Translations under genes and position numbers: made by a program | Assembly: GCF_024363565.1 (NCBI RefSeq) | Contig: NZ_JAJEKE010000004.1 | Coordinates: 62,001 to 126,000 of the forward strand | DNA from: Lutispora saccharofermentans | GTDB taxonomy: Bacteria > Bacillota > Clostridia > Lutisporales > Lutisporaceae | DNA: 64,000 bases | Direction: 5' to 3' | Notes under the pieces: generated by a model | What the model was told of the DNA's origin: nothing | Seen by the model: only the letters and a program-made list of their open reading frames with translations | The model's database searches: none | In this document: one piece after another, positions 45,388 through 53,160 of the stretch | Numbering within the stretch: position 1 is the first letter of the stretch | How the letters are laid out: each line of letters starts with the position of its first letter

Positions 45388-46488
45388 CTATAATATGGTC
45401 ATATTCCTGTCGGAATTATTAAATACCCTTGAACCTTCTCCGTCAACCATCACTATATCTTCAACCCTCATGCCAAACTTGCCCGGTATATATATGCCCG
45501 GCTCGATGCTGAAGCACATGCCCGTTTCCAATACTTGCTTATTCCCGCTTTTTATATAAGGGGCTTCATGAACAGCCAGGCCTATGCCATGTCCTGCCCT
45601 GTTTATGAAGTATTGCCCGTAGCCTTCTTTTGATATGATATCCCTGGCTGTTTTATCCACCTCTTCAGCGGTTATCCCTTCCCTTACCGCTTTTTTTGCT
45701 TCAGTAGTCGCTCTCAGGCATATTTCATAGACCTTCTTTTGCTCCTCTGTGGGCTCCCCTATGAATACTGTTCTGGAAGTATCCGAGCAATACCCCTTAT
45801 ATCTGCATCCAAAATCCAATACAACCAGATCCCGCTTCTCTATTATTCTCTTGTCGTCATTATAGTGGGGCTTGGAGCTGTTTGGGCCCGAAGCCACTAT
45901 GGGATCAAATGAAAGCTCTTCTCCTCCCAGCTCTATCAGCAGCTCTTTTATCTTATTGGCAATCTCTCTTTCCGATACGCCGGGTTTGATAAACTTCACA
46001 ATTTCCGCAAAGGTTTTGTCCGCTATTTCTCCGGCCCTGGCCATATACTGAGCTTCTTCCTCATCTTTTCTCAGCCTTAGCTCTTCAAATATCATCGCTT
46101 CGTTCACATATTCAGCCTTTATAAAGCTCTTCATATCGATGAGATCGACAGCTCTGACGCCATCATTGACCGCTATGATCCTTCCGTTAAGCCCATAATC
46201 TGCCTGCGCCTTCTCAAAGCATCCCAGGGGCCCATCCCCATCAGACCAGATATAAATATGGGCTTTATCTCCCAAGGCTTCTCTTACTTCTTCATAATAC
46301 AGCTCGGGACATATGAAGAACCATCTTCCGTCGGACAAAACGTAAAATCCCCTGAATCTCTCATCCGAAAAAGGCTTTATACCTGCAAGGTATTCTACAT
46401 CGTGACTGGGTCCCATAACACAGGCATCCGCCCCATGTCCCCGAAGCAATTCTGCCATCCGTTCCAGCTTTGTCATGTTGAGCATCAT
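45388..46488 (-). CDS. M24 Xaa-Pro peptidase, third copy in the window
   Basis: 366 residues from ATG at 46488, 6 bases after GGAGG (the longer ORF start includes that site). N-terminal creatinase domain and M24 domain with metal ligands in LDFGCRYKGYCSDTSRT, GHGIGLAVHE, IEPGIYIPG and RVEDIVMV. It differs clearly from the other two M24 proteins here. It is the first gene of the peptidase-XRE-peptidase group. Confidence 0.93.
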   Translation of the reverse strand: MMLNMTKLERMAELLRGHGADACVMGPSHDVEYLAGIKPFSDERFRGFYVLSDGRWFFICPELYYEEVREALGDKAHIYIWSDGDGPLGCFEKAQADYGLNGRIIAVNDGVRAVDLIDMKSFIKAEYVNEAMIFEELRLRKDEEEAQYMARAGEIADKTFAEIVKFIKPGVSEREIANKIKELLIELGGEELSFDPIVASGPNSSKPHYNDDKRIIEKRDLVVLDFGCRYKGYCSDTSRTVFIGEPTEEQKKVYEICLRATTEAKKAVREGITAEEVDKTARDIISKEGYGQYFINRAGHGIGLAVHEAPYIKSGNKQVLETGMCFSIEPGIYIPGKFGMRVEDIVMVDGEGSRVFNNSDRNMTIL

Positions 46489-46669
46489 CGTCACCCTCCA
46501 CAATATAATTTTTACGAGTATATTCTATATATATTAAAAATTTCCTGCAATATTTACATATAACTTAATTTTTTACAAACATAAAATTTTTAAAATCGAA
46601 TTTATACCGTTCATATGCCTATAAATCCGCAAATAGTTTTATATAAGTGATGTTTATATATACTAAAAC

Positions 46670-46807
46670 AAAAAGGCTGCTGCATAACGGATTCAACCTG
46701 TCATTCCGAAGGAGCAAAGCGACTGGAGAATCTTTTTATTGCAATACCTTAAAGATTCTTCGCTGTGCTCAGAATGATAAAATTGGATTTTTGCAACAGC
46801 CCCTTTT
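46670..46807. repeat. MITE-like palindromic repeat between hypD and the peptidase gene
   Basis: 138 bp with inverted ends (AAAAAGGCTGCTGCATAA against the complement of TTTTTGCAACAGCCCCTTTT). Inside, TCATTCCGAAGGAGCAAAGC...GGAGAATCTTT pairs imperfectly with AAAGATTCTTCGCTGTGCTCAGAATGA. The core resembles a TCATTCTGAGCGNAGCGAAGAATCT-type intergenic repeat widely scattered in bacterial genomes. It begins 20 bases after the hypD stop and may end that transcript. The rest of 46489-46669 is AT-rich with no gene. Confidence 0.7.
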
Positions 46808-46826
46808 AAGCTTTGTTTGATCATTT

Positions 46827-49187
46827 TTAGAAGCCTTTATGCTCCGTTCTTTCTATTATCTCGTTCTGCAAAGCTTCTCCCAAGTCATTGAAATAATCGC
46901 TGTAGCCTGCGATACGGACTATCAGGTCCTTATAGTTTTCCGGGTTTTTCTGAGCGTCCCTCAGAGTCTTGGCATCTACAACATTGAACTGTATGTGATG
47001 GCCGTCCATCCTGAAGTATGCCCTGACGAGTTGGGCCCATTTGTCCAGGCTTTCCTCGCTGCCGACTACACTCGGGGAGAATTTTTGGTTGAGCAGAGTA
47101 CCTCCCGTTCTCAAATGGTCCATCTTTCCGGCGGACTTGATAACACCCGTGGGTCCAAGCCTGTCTGTGCCTTGAACCGGCGAAATGCCCTCGGATTGAG
47201 GCATGCCTGCCTTTCTGCCGTCAGGAGTTGCCCCTGTGACTTCTCCAAAGTAAACATGGCAGGTCGTAGGAAGCATATCTATCCTATAGCTGCCGCCGCA
47301 AACTGTGGGTCTGCCGTTTACTTCGTCATAATAGGCATTGAAAACTTCCTTCATTATATCATCAGCATAGTCGTCATCATTGCCGTACTTCGGCGTTCTG
47401 TTGAGGAATAGCTGGCGTATTTCTTCCCTGCCTTCAAAGTTTTTGTCCAAAACATCCAGCATTTCGGCCATAGCAAGCCTCTTGTCATCAAACACATGCT
47501 TTTTTATAGAGGATAAGCTGTCCGTTATGGTTCCTATGCCCACACCCTGCAGGTATCTGGTATTGTACCTGGCGCCGCCTGCATTGTAATTTTTAGCTTT
47601 CTTTATGCAATCATCGGTTATTATAGATAAGAAGGGGCAGGGCATATTGTCGATGTAGAGCTTTTCCATGACATTGTTGCCCCTGATCTTTATTTCTATG
47701 AAATGGTGAAGCTGCTTTTTAAAGGCTTCAAACAATTCATCATAGGATTTAAAGCTTCTCGGATCGCCTGTCTCTATGCCGATCTTCTTGCCTGTCCTTG
47801 GGTCCAAGCCGTTATGCAGTGTTATTTCCATTACCTTTACCAGGTTGAAATATCCCGTGAGGATGTACGCCTCTTTGCCGAAGGCCCCTGTCTCGACACA
47901 GCCGCTTGTGCCGCCACATCTTGCATCCTCAATGGTCTTTCCCGCTCTCAGCATTTCCTCTATTACGGAATCCGCATTGAAGATCGAAGGCTGGCCAAAG
48001 CCGGTTTCTAATATTTTCAAGACCCTCTTCAAGAATTTATCCGGATTCTTCTTGCTGAGCTGAATGTTGGAGCTGGGCTGCAACAGCCTCATCTCCTGTA
48101 TGACATCAAGGATCATATAGGTCACATCATTTACTCCGTCCGATCCGTCGGCAGTGAGGCCGCCGTTGTTTATATTTGCAAAATCGGTGTAGGTCCCGCT
48201 TTCCTTCAATGTAACCCCAACCTTGGGCGGAGCGGGCTGATTATTAAACTTTATCCAGAACAATTGAAGCAGCTCTCTTGCCTTCTCATCTGTAAGAGTC
48301 CCTTCCTCGATGCCTTTTCTGTAGAAAGGATAAAGGTGCTGATCCAGCCTGCCAGGTGAAAATGCATCCCATGTATTGAGTTCAGTGATTACGCTGAGAT
48401 GAACAAACCAATACATCTGAAGGGCTTCCCAGAAATTCTCCGGCGCATTGGCAGGCACATTTGTACAAACCTCCGCAATCTGCAGCAGCTCTTTTTTTCT
48501 GTTTTCATCCTTTTCTGCTGCTGCCAGCTCAAGAGCCTTATCTGCATGTCTTTTGCCAAAGGTTATTATCGCATCGCAGCAGATGGCCATGGCCTTCAGT
48601 TCTTCATGCTTTGAAAAGGCTTCGGGATCATTTAGAAAATCAAGCTCAGCGATTTCCTCTTCTATATCCTTTTTGAAGTACAGAAATCCTTTTTGATACA
48701 TTTTCCCGTCGGCTACCGTGTGCCCCGGAGATCTTTGCTCCATAAACTCGGTAAAGATTCCGGCACTATAGCATTCCTTCCACTCTTCGGTCATATTGTT
48801 CAGCAGAAGATCTCTCATGGCCCTGCCTTCCCAGTATGGAATTATTTCTTCCCTTTGAACCTTTTTAGACTCTTCCGAAACCTTAAAAAACACCTTCTCC
48901 CTTTTATCCATTACTTCAAAATCAGCTATAGTGTGACAGCAAAGCTCCGGATAAGTGGGAGTGGCCTTAGGTGCCGGACCTCTCTCTCCTACTATGAGCT
49001 CATCATCGTTTATGCATATGGTCTTATTTTCGCACAGCTCCTTGAAGACCAAGGCCCTAAGGACAGGAATGGAAACCTTCCCTTGATATTTCTTATATGC
49101 ATTTGTAACGATTCGGGCTCTTTCGATGGATATAGCCGGTATTGCGTCAAGGCTTTTCTGTCTTAAATCTCTGACTCTTTCATTCAT
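46827..49187 (-). CDS. hypD: Glycyl radical dehydratase, probable trans-4-hydroxy-L-proline dehydratase
   Basis: 786 residues. The thiyl cysteine is Cys430 with Glu432 in GGTSGCVETG, and the radical glycine is Gly761 in VRIAGYSDYF. Both sit exactly four positions before Cys434/Gly765 of Clostridioides difficile HypD, as far as I recall that protein, with the same NNQPAPPKVGVTLKESGTYTDFANIN block. HypD removes water from trans-4-hydroxyproline to give P5C. The activase gene lies 5 bases upstream. Support from context: three Xaa-Pro peptidases and two P5C dehydrogenases are nearby. No proC follows, unlike several known hypD loci. Choline, glycerol or arylacetate GREs are less likely given the motif context. 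Confidence 0.85.
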   Translation of the reverse strand: MNERVRDLRQKSLDAIPAISIERARIVTNAYKKYQGKVSIPVLRALVFKELCENKTICINDDELIVGERGPAPKATPTYPELCCHTIADFEVMDKREKVFFKVSEESKKVQREEIIPYWEGRAMRDLLLNNMTEEWKECYSAGIFTEFMEQRSPGHTVADGKMYQKGFLYFKKDIEEEIAELDFLNDPEAFSKHEELKAMAICCDAIITFGKRHADKALELAAAEKDENRKKELLQIAEVCTNVPANAPENFWEALQMYWFVHLSVITELNTWDAFSPGRLDQHLYPFYRKGIEEGTLTDEKARELLQLFWIKFNNQPAPPKVGVTLKESGTYTDFANINNGGLTADGSDGVNDVTYMILDVIQEMRLLQPSSNIQLSKKNPDKFLKRVLKILETGFGQPSIFNADSVIEEMLRAGKTIEDARCGGTSGCVETGAFGKEAYILTGYFNLVKVMEITLHNGLDPRTGKKIGIETGDPRSFKSYDELFEAFKKQLHHFIEIKIRGNNVMEKLYIDNMPCPFLSIITDDCIKKAKNYNAGGARYNTRYLQGVGIGTITDSLSSIKKHVFDDKRLAMAEMLDVLDKNFEGREEIRQLFLNRTPKYGNDDDYADDIMKEVFNAYYDEVNGRPTVCGGSYRIDMLPTTCHVYFGEVTGATPDGRKAGMPQSEGISPVQGTDRLGPTGVIKSAGKMDHLRTGGTLLNQKFSPSVVGSEESLDKWAQLVRAYFRMDGHHIQFNVVDAKTLRDAQKNPENYKDLIVRIAGYSDYFNDLGEALQNEIIERTEHKGF

Positions 49188-49192
49188 AAACT

Positions 49193-50092
49193 CTAACCCC
49201 CAATTTTTATTTTGAATCCGAATATTTTTAGCCTCTGAGCTATCTCATCCATCCTGTCATCGGACGGAGTCTTTATATCAGCAAGGCTGTATTCTTCGCC
49301 CAGCCTTTTATACTTTTCTATAGATATATTATGATAGGGCAGAAGATTTATCTGTTCAATTCCGTTTATAGAGGAAAGGTACTTACCTGTCTCCTCCAAA
49401 TTGGCATCATCATTGATTCCGGGGATTATAGGAATCCTTATAAAAATGCGCTTTCCCAGCTGGGTCAATTCTTTCAGATTATCAAGTATCAGTTCATTTG
49501 ACACCCCTGTATATTTTTTATGCTTGTCATCGTCCATCATCTTCAAATCATATAAAAAAAGATCTATGAATCCACTGAGCTCTGCAAGGATATCTTTTCT
49601 TACAAAGCCGCAGGTATCAACCGCTGTGTGTATACCCTTTTTCTTACAGCTTTTAAGCATTTCCAAAAGAAATTCATGCTGCATAAAAGGCTCGCCGCCG
49701 GAGAAAGTGACTCCGCCGCCGGATTCCTCGTAGAATATGTTGTCCTTCTCTACTTCCTTCATCACTTCTACCGAGGTCATAGCTTTGCCGGCCATTCCCA
49801 CGGCACCCGCATAGCAAACCTCTGCACAGCTGCCGCAGCCGATACATTTTTTAATATCGACTCTCATCCTTTTATCTTCTATTACTATGGCGCCTGCAGT
49901 GCAAACCTCTGCACATTTGCCGCAGCCTATGCATCTGTCGGGAAACCTTACTGCCTGCCGATCAACCTGTTGGCTCTCCGGGTTATGACACCAGCGGCAT
50001 GTCAAGGGACAGCCCTTCATGAAAACAGTTGTCCTTATTCCCGGGCCGTCATGTATAGAATATTTCATTATATTGAATATACAACCTTCCAC
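49193..50092 (-). CDS. Glycyl radical enzyme activase (radical SAM)
   Basis: 299 residues from GTG at 50092 (GAGGTG 5 bases upstream). Radical SAM cluster CPLTCRWC at 28-35; two ferredoxin-type 4Fe-4S motifs inserted at about 54-64 and 83-93 (CIGCGKCAEVC, CIGCGSCAEVC); TFSGGEPFMQ near 160. It abstracts hydrogen from Gly761 of the adjacent dehydratase to install the radical. It is first in the two-gene operon and sits behind a sigma-54 promoter. Confidence 0.94.
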   Translation of the reverse strand: MEGCIFNIMKYSIHDGPGIRTTVFMKGCPLTCRWCHNPESQQVDRQAVRFPDRCIGCGKCAEVCTAGAIVIEDKRMRVDIKKCIGCGSCAEVCYAGAVGMAGKAMTSVEVMKEVEKDNIFYEESGGGVTFSGGEPFMQHEFLLEMLKSCKKKGIHTAVDTCGFVRKDILAELSGFIDLFLYDLKMMDDDKHKKYTGVSNELILDNLKELTQLGKRIFIRIPIIPGINDDANLEETGKYLSSINGIEQINLLPYHNISIEKYKRLGEEYSLADIKTPSDDRMDEIAQRLKIFGFKIKIGG

Positions 50093-50116
50093 GCTATCAC
50101 CTCATCTAAATTTCGT

Positions 50117-50132
50117 TGCAAATCATGTGCCA
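50117..50132 (-). promoter_or_regulatory. Sigma-54 promoter of the activase-hypD operon
   Basis: Minus-strand TGGCACATGATTTGCA is an essentially perfect match to the -24/-12 consensus (GG-N10-GC). The start would be about 15 bases before the GTG of the activase. The RocR-like activator gene begins its 3' end at 50390, with the structured repeat in between. Confidence 0.87.
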
Positions 50133-50174
50133 ATCTTAACATCTTGCGGGAATAGGATGGTTCAGTTATTTCAA

Positions 50175-50303
50175 CACTGAACTAAGCCGCCCTAAGACCC
50201 CCGCCTCCATAGGCGGCGGGCATCAAAGGGCGGCTAAGTCCAGCATGGACTCGACTAACATTCAGCGGGAGTTGAATCCCCCACTGAATGAAGTCTCGTT
50301 CAA
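50175..50303 (+). repeat. Structured repeat with three stems, copy 2
   Basis: Read on the plus strand: CACTGAACTAA, stem 1 (GCCGCCCT with AGGGCGGC, enclosing CCCGCC/GGCGGG), CTAA, stem 2 (GTCCA/TGGAC), GACTAA, stem 3 (CATTCAGCGGGAG with a partly matching CCCCCACTGAATG), AAGTCTCGTTCAA. Compared with 38529-38655, T-A pairs in stem 1 become C-G and A-T pairs become G-C, keeping the fold. It lies between the activator gene and the hypD operon promoter; no gene is seen in 50093-50389. Confidence 0.7.
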
Positions 50304-50320
50304 TATTTAGAAAAGTATAA

Positions 50321-50363
50321 AAAAGCACTTGAGTCCCATTTATGGTACTTCAGGTGCCTTTTT
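50321..50363 (-). terminator. Terminator of the RocR-like activator gene
   Basis: An imperfect hairpin (GCACTTGAGTCCC, 50325-50337, with GGTACTTCAGGTGC, 50344-50357) is flanked by A and T runs on both sides, so it can stop transcription in either direction. On the minus strand TTTTTT follows. Confidence 0.78.
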
Positions 50364-50389
50364 TACATTTTTTCGTACGGTTTATGATA

Positions 50390-51805
50390 CTATTCCCTTT
50401 CCTCGCCCCGGCTTTTAATGCCCAGCCTCTTAAGCTTGCCATGGAGAGTCTGCTTTGGTATTTTAAGCATTCTGGCTGCTTTTGCGCGATTGCCGCCCGC
50501 TTCATCTATGGCGGAGATGATCACCGATTTTTCATACTCTCCTACGGCGTCCTTCAGCCCCAGGCCCTTAGGTATCTCCGGACTTTCTTTACCTTTAAAC
50601 GCCGAAGTCTGCCTCAATATGCTGTAGTATTGCAGGTCCGGGAGACCTATATAATCTCCGTCGGTAAAGTTCATAGCGCTCTCTATCGTATTTTCCAGTT
50701 CTCTCACATTGCCTGGCCAATCACCATTGAAAAACCTATCCAGGACTTCCCCGGTCACGCCTTTTATATCCTTATTCATTTTTCTATTAAAAACATCAAT
50801 AAAATAGTTCGTAAGTATGGGTATATCCTCTTTCCGTTCTCTGAGAGAAGGGACATAGAGGTATATCACATTGAGCCTGTAGAACAGATCCTTCCTGATT
50901 ATATTTTGCTCCAGCATCATATTGGGGTCCATGTTGGAAGCGGCGATTATGCGCACATTCACCTTTTTGGTATCTGAGCCTCCGATCCTCCTTATGACTC
51001 CATCCTGAATGACTCTCAGGAGCTTTGATTGCAGCTCAAGATTCATAGAATTTATTTCATCCAAAAAGAGAGTACCCCCGTCTGCCAGTTCAAACAGTCC
51101 CGGTCTATCCTTCGCTCCCGTGAAGCTTCCCTGAGCAGTCCCGAACAATATGCTCTCCAGAAGGTTTTCCGGCAAAGCCGCACAGTTTTGGGCGATAAAA
51201 GGCTTGCCGCGCCTGCTGCTGAGATTATGCATGGCCTGAACGATGAGCTCCTTGCCCGTACCTGTTTCCCCATATACAAATACCGGAGAATTGCTGTTTG
51301 CCACCTTTTTTGCTTTGTTTTTCAACTCCAGCAATGCAGCACTCTCTCCAACGATGTCGGAAATGGTGTATTGAGTGCCGTTGAGTGCCTTATGTCCATC
51401 ACCTTTTGTGTAAAGCTCATTTTGGAGCATGAGAACCTTTTCCGATAACTCCCTTACAGTTGTCAGGTCCTTAAATATTTCAAAGGCTCCTACAAGCTCC
51501 CTATCCTCAAATACCGGTATGGTAGTGCTCAAGATAGAGACACTCTTGCCTTTATAATTGACATAGTTTTGCACCTGATCTATGACAGGCTTGCCTGTTG
51601 TCATAGCCTTATAGAAGGTACTGCTGTCCTTGTCCAAGTGAGGGAATACCTCAAATAGGCTTTTTCCTACTGCATCTTCATGATCAAAACCTGTTATCTC
51701 AGTTGAGGCTGGTTTATAAAAGGTAATGGCAAGGTCTGCGTCCAGCACTATTATGCCTTCCTCCAGCCTATCCAATATGAGCTGCTTAATCTTGTTTTGA
51801 TCCAT
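50390..51805 (-). CDS. Sigma-54-dependent activator, RocR-like
   Basis: 471 residues. PAS domain (about 8-115), AAA+ domain with Walker A GETGTGKE (179-186), sigma-54 contact loop GSFTGA (226-231) in place of the usual GAFTGA, Walker B LFLDEIN, and a Fis-type HTH at the C terminus (GGNRAKAARMLKIPKQTLHGKLKRLGIK). The ESILFGTAQGSFTGAKDRPGLFELADGG stretch resembles RocR, the arginine/ornithine-catabolism activator of Bacillus. It stands directly upstream of the hypD operon with its sigma-54 promoter, so hydroxyproline-dependent control is likely (inference). Confidence 0.92.
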   Translation of the reverse strand: MDQNKIKQLILDRLEEGIIVLDADLAITFYKPASTEITGFDHEDAVGKSLFEVFPHLDKDSSTFYKAMTTGKPVIDQVQNYVNYKGKSVSILSTTIPVFEDRELVGAFEIFKDLTTVRELSEKVLMLQNELYTKGDGHKALNGTQYTISDIVGESAALLELKNKAKKVANSNSPVFVYGETGTGKELIVQAMHNLSSRRGKPFIAQNCAALPENLLESILFGTAQGSFTGAKDRPGLFELADGGTLFLDEINSMNLELQSKLLRVIQDGVIRRIGGSDTKKVNVRIIAASNMDPNMMLEQNIIRKDLFYRLNVIYLYVPSLRERKEDIPILTNYFIDVFNRKMNKDIKGVTGEVLDRFFNGDWPGNVRELENTIESAMNFTDGDYIGLPDLQYYSILRQTSAFKGKESPEIPKGLGLKDAVGEYEKSVIISAIDEAGGNRAKAARMLKIPKQTLHGKLKRLGIKSRGEERE

Positions 51806-51900
51806 TATGAAGCCCCCCTTTGTGATGCTATTGTTAGTTTTTCGCTTTTCTATTAAAAATATATCATAAGTACTATAGTTTATTCAATGTTATCAGTGTT

Positions 51901-51933
51901 CAAAATAATCACCCTGCTTATCTGCAGAGTGAT
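51901..51933 (-). terminator. Terminator of the SIMPL gene
   Basis: ATCACCCTGC (51908-51917) pairs with GCAGAGTGAT (51924-51933) with one G-U pair and a 6-base loop; TATTTTG follows on the minus strand. It is 16 bases after the stop. Confidence 0.7.
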
Positions 51934-51949
51934 AAGTAAAACCTTATTA

Positions 51950-52693
51950 TTACTCTATTTCAAAATTGCATGTTACTACTGCTGTAATCTCTTTATCTAT
52001 GGTCGAAGTATCATTGATCCCATAGTCCGAAACATCGGTAGAATACAAAGGAGTGATCTGAAAAACTCCCACCTTGGCCGAACGCAATGTCCCTATTTTG
52101 CTGCCGGTGCCATCGGCGATTTGCACTGCCCTGTTTTTTGCATCGGCTGTGGCTTGCCCCAGCATATCCACCTTCAAATCAGCGATTTTGGTATAGTAAT
52201 ATTCAGGAGGATAGGATTGAAATTCTACCCCTTCATTGATCAGATCAGTAGCTTCTCTGGATATTGCAGTTATCTTCTCTACATCATTGGATGAAACTTC
52301 CACCCGCTGCTCCAGCCTGTAACTTGCGATTTCATTGCTGTACATACCGTTTGGCAATACCACGTAATAAGGATTGGTAGATATGGATGATATGATTATA
52401 TCACTTTCCTCTATCCCCTTGCTCACCAGATGCTTCTTTACCTTTTCCAGATCCAGCTTCAGCTTGGCATAGGCATCAGCAGTCCGGGCCGACTGAGCCG
52501 AAAAGCTTCCACGCCATACAACCAGGTCCGATTTTATCTGTTTCTTTGCCGAGCCGGTAACAGTTATGGTTTTATCTCCGGTCTTCATCTTTATGATACC
52601 ATTTGTTACGATTGTTGAGGATAGGATTATCCCCAATGCCAAAATTACTGCTATTAATGACCAGACCAGATTGTTTTTGTTTTCTCCGTTCAT
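51950..52693 (-). CDS. SIMPL (DUF541) domain protein, membrane-anchored
   Basis: 247 residues with an N-terminal membrane anchor (about 10-32) and a SIMPL domain (about 40-245): KTITVTGSAKKQIKSDLVVWRGSFSA, the central SISTNPYYV and a C-terminal ITAVVTCNFEIE strand. Homologues form periplasmic or surface oligomers of unknown role, linked to stress and kinase signalling in some bacteria. It is a single-gene transcript with its own promoter and terminator. Confidence 0.88.
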   Translation of the reverse strand: MNGENKNNLVWSLIAVILALGIILSSTIVTNGIIKMKTGDKTITVTGSAKKQIKSDLVVWRGSFSAQSARTADAYAKLKLDLEKVKKHLVSKGIEESDIIISSISTNPYYVVLPNGMYSNEIASYRLEQRVEVSSNDVEKITAISREATDLINEGVEFQSYPPEYYYTKIADLKVDMLGQATADAKNRAVQIADGTGSKIGTLRSAKVGVFQITPLYSTDVSDYGINDTSTIDKEITAVVTCNFEIE

Positions 52694-52710
52694 AATGATA
52701 CACCCCCTAA

Positions 52711-52739
52711 ATTATAGATATTATGATTGTTATCGGTAA
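52711..52739 (-). promoter_or_regulatory. Predicted promoter of the SIMPL gene
   Basis: Minus-strand TTACCG (52739-52734), 17 bases, TATAAT (52716-52711), 18 bases before the ATG; GGGGGTG is the ribosome site. Confidence 0.5.
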
Positions 52740-52800
52740 TATATGACTTAGACTTCAAGGATTTGGATAAAGTTCCCGTGTTTTAACCATAAAGAGCTAA

Positions 52801-52827
52801 AAAGAAAAACCGACACAAGGTATCGGT
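52801..52827 (-). terminator. Terminator overlapping the coiled-coil gene's stop codon
   Basis: ACCGA (52809-52813) pairs with TCGGT (52823-52827); TTTTTCTTTTT follows on the minus strand. The stem reaches the TAA of the gene. Confidence 0.75.
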
Positions 52828-53084
52828 TATACTGGTCTGCGCATCAATGTCCTTATGGAAATTTCGTGCTCTCCAAGCAGTTGATAAATAGATTTATTGC
52901 CCTCTATCATATCGTCCAATTTAGCGTTAACTTCTGTCCTAAACCCTATCAGACTGGCAGTATGATTTTTTATTCCTGCTACTTCTTTTTTGAGATCTGC
53001 TACTTCAGTTTTTATGTCTTTTACCTCGGACTCAATTTTGCCAAGCTTTTCTACCACAAATTTTTGGAATTCTTCGTTTGTCAT
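52827..53084 (-). CDS. Small coiled-coil protein
   Basis: 85 residues from ATG at 53084 (AAAAGGAG upstream; the ORF extends 11 codons further but without a site). The central part (about 12-50) is a heptad coiled coil (KIESEVKDIKTEVADLKKEVAGI), and the end is basic. Small proteins of this make-up are common next to housekeeping genes in Clostridia; the function is unknown. It is 76 bases downstream of the hisS stop. Confidence 0.65.
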   Translation of the reverse strand: MTNEEFQKFVVEKLGKIESEVKDIKTEVADLKKEVAGIKNHTASLIGFRTEVNAKLDDMIEGNKSIYQLLGEHEISIRTLMRRPV

Positions 53085-53160
53085 TTTTTCAACTCCTTTT
53101 TGTAGTATTTTTCTCATTTAAAGTATAGCATACATTTTCTGGTTTATCTACAGGGCTAAA

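Noticed and set aside
46827..49187. Reading the glycyl radical enzyme as pyruvate formate-lyase or an arylacetate decarboxylase
   Set aside because: It has a single Cys in CVETG instead of the PFL Cys-Cys pair, and no small decarboxylase subunit gene is adjacent; the motif context fits HypD.
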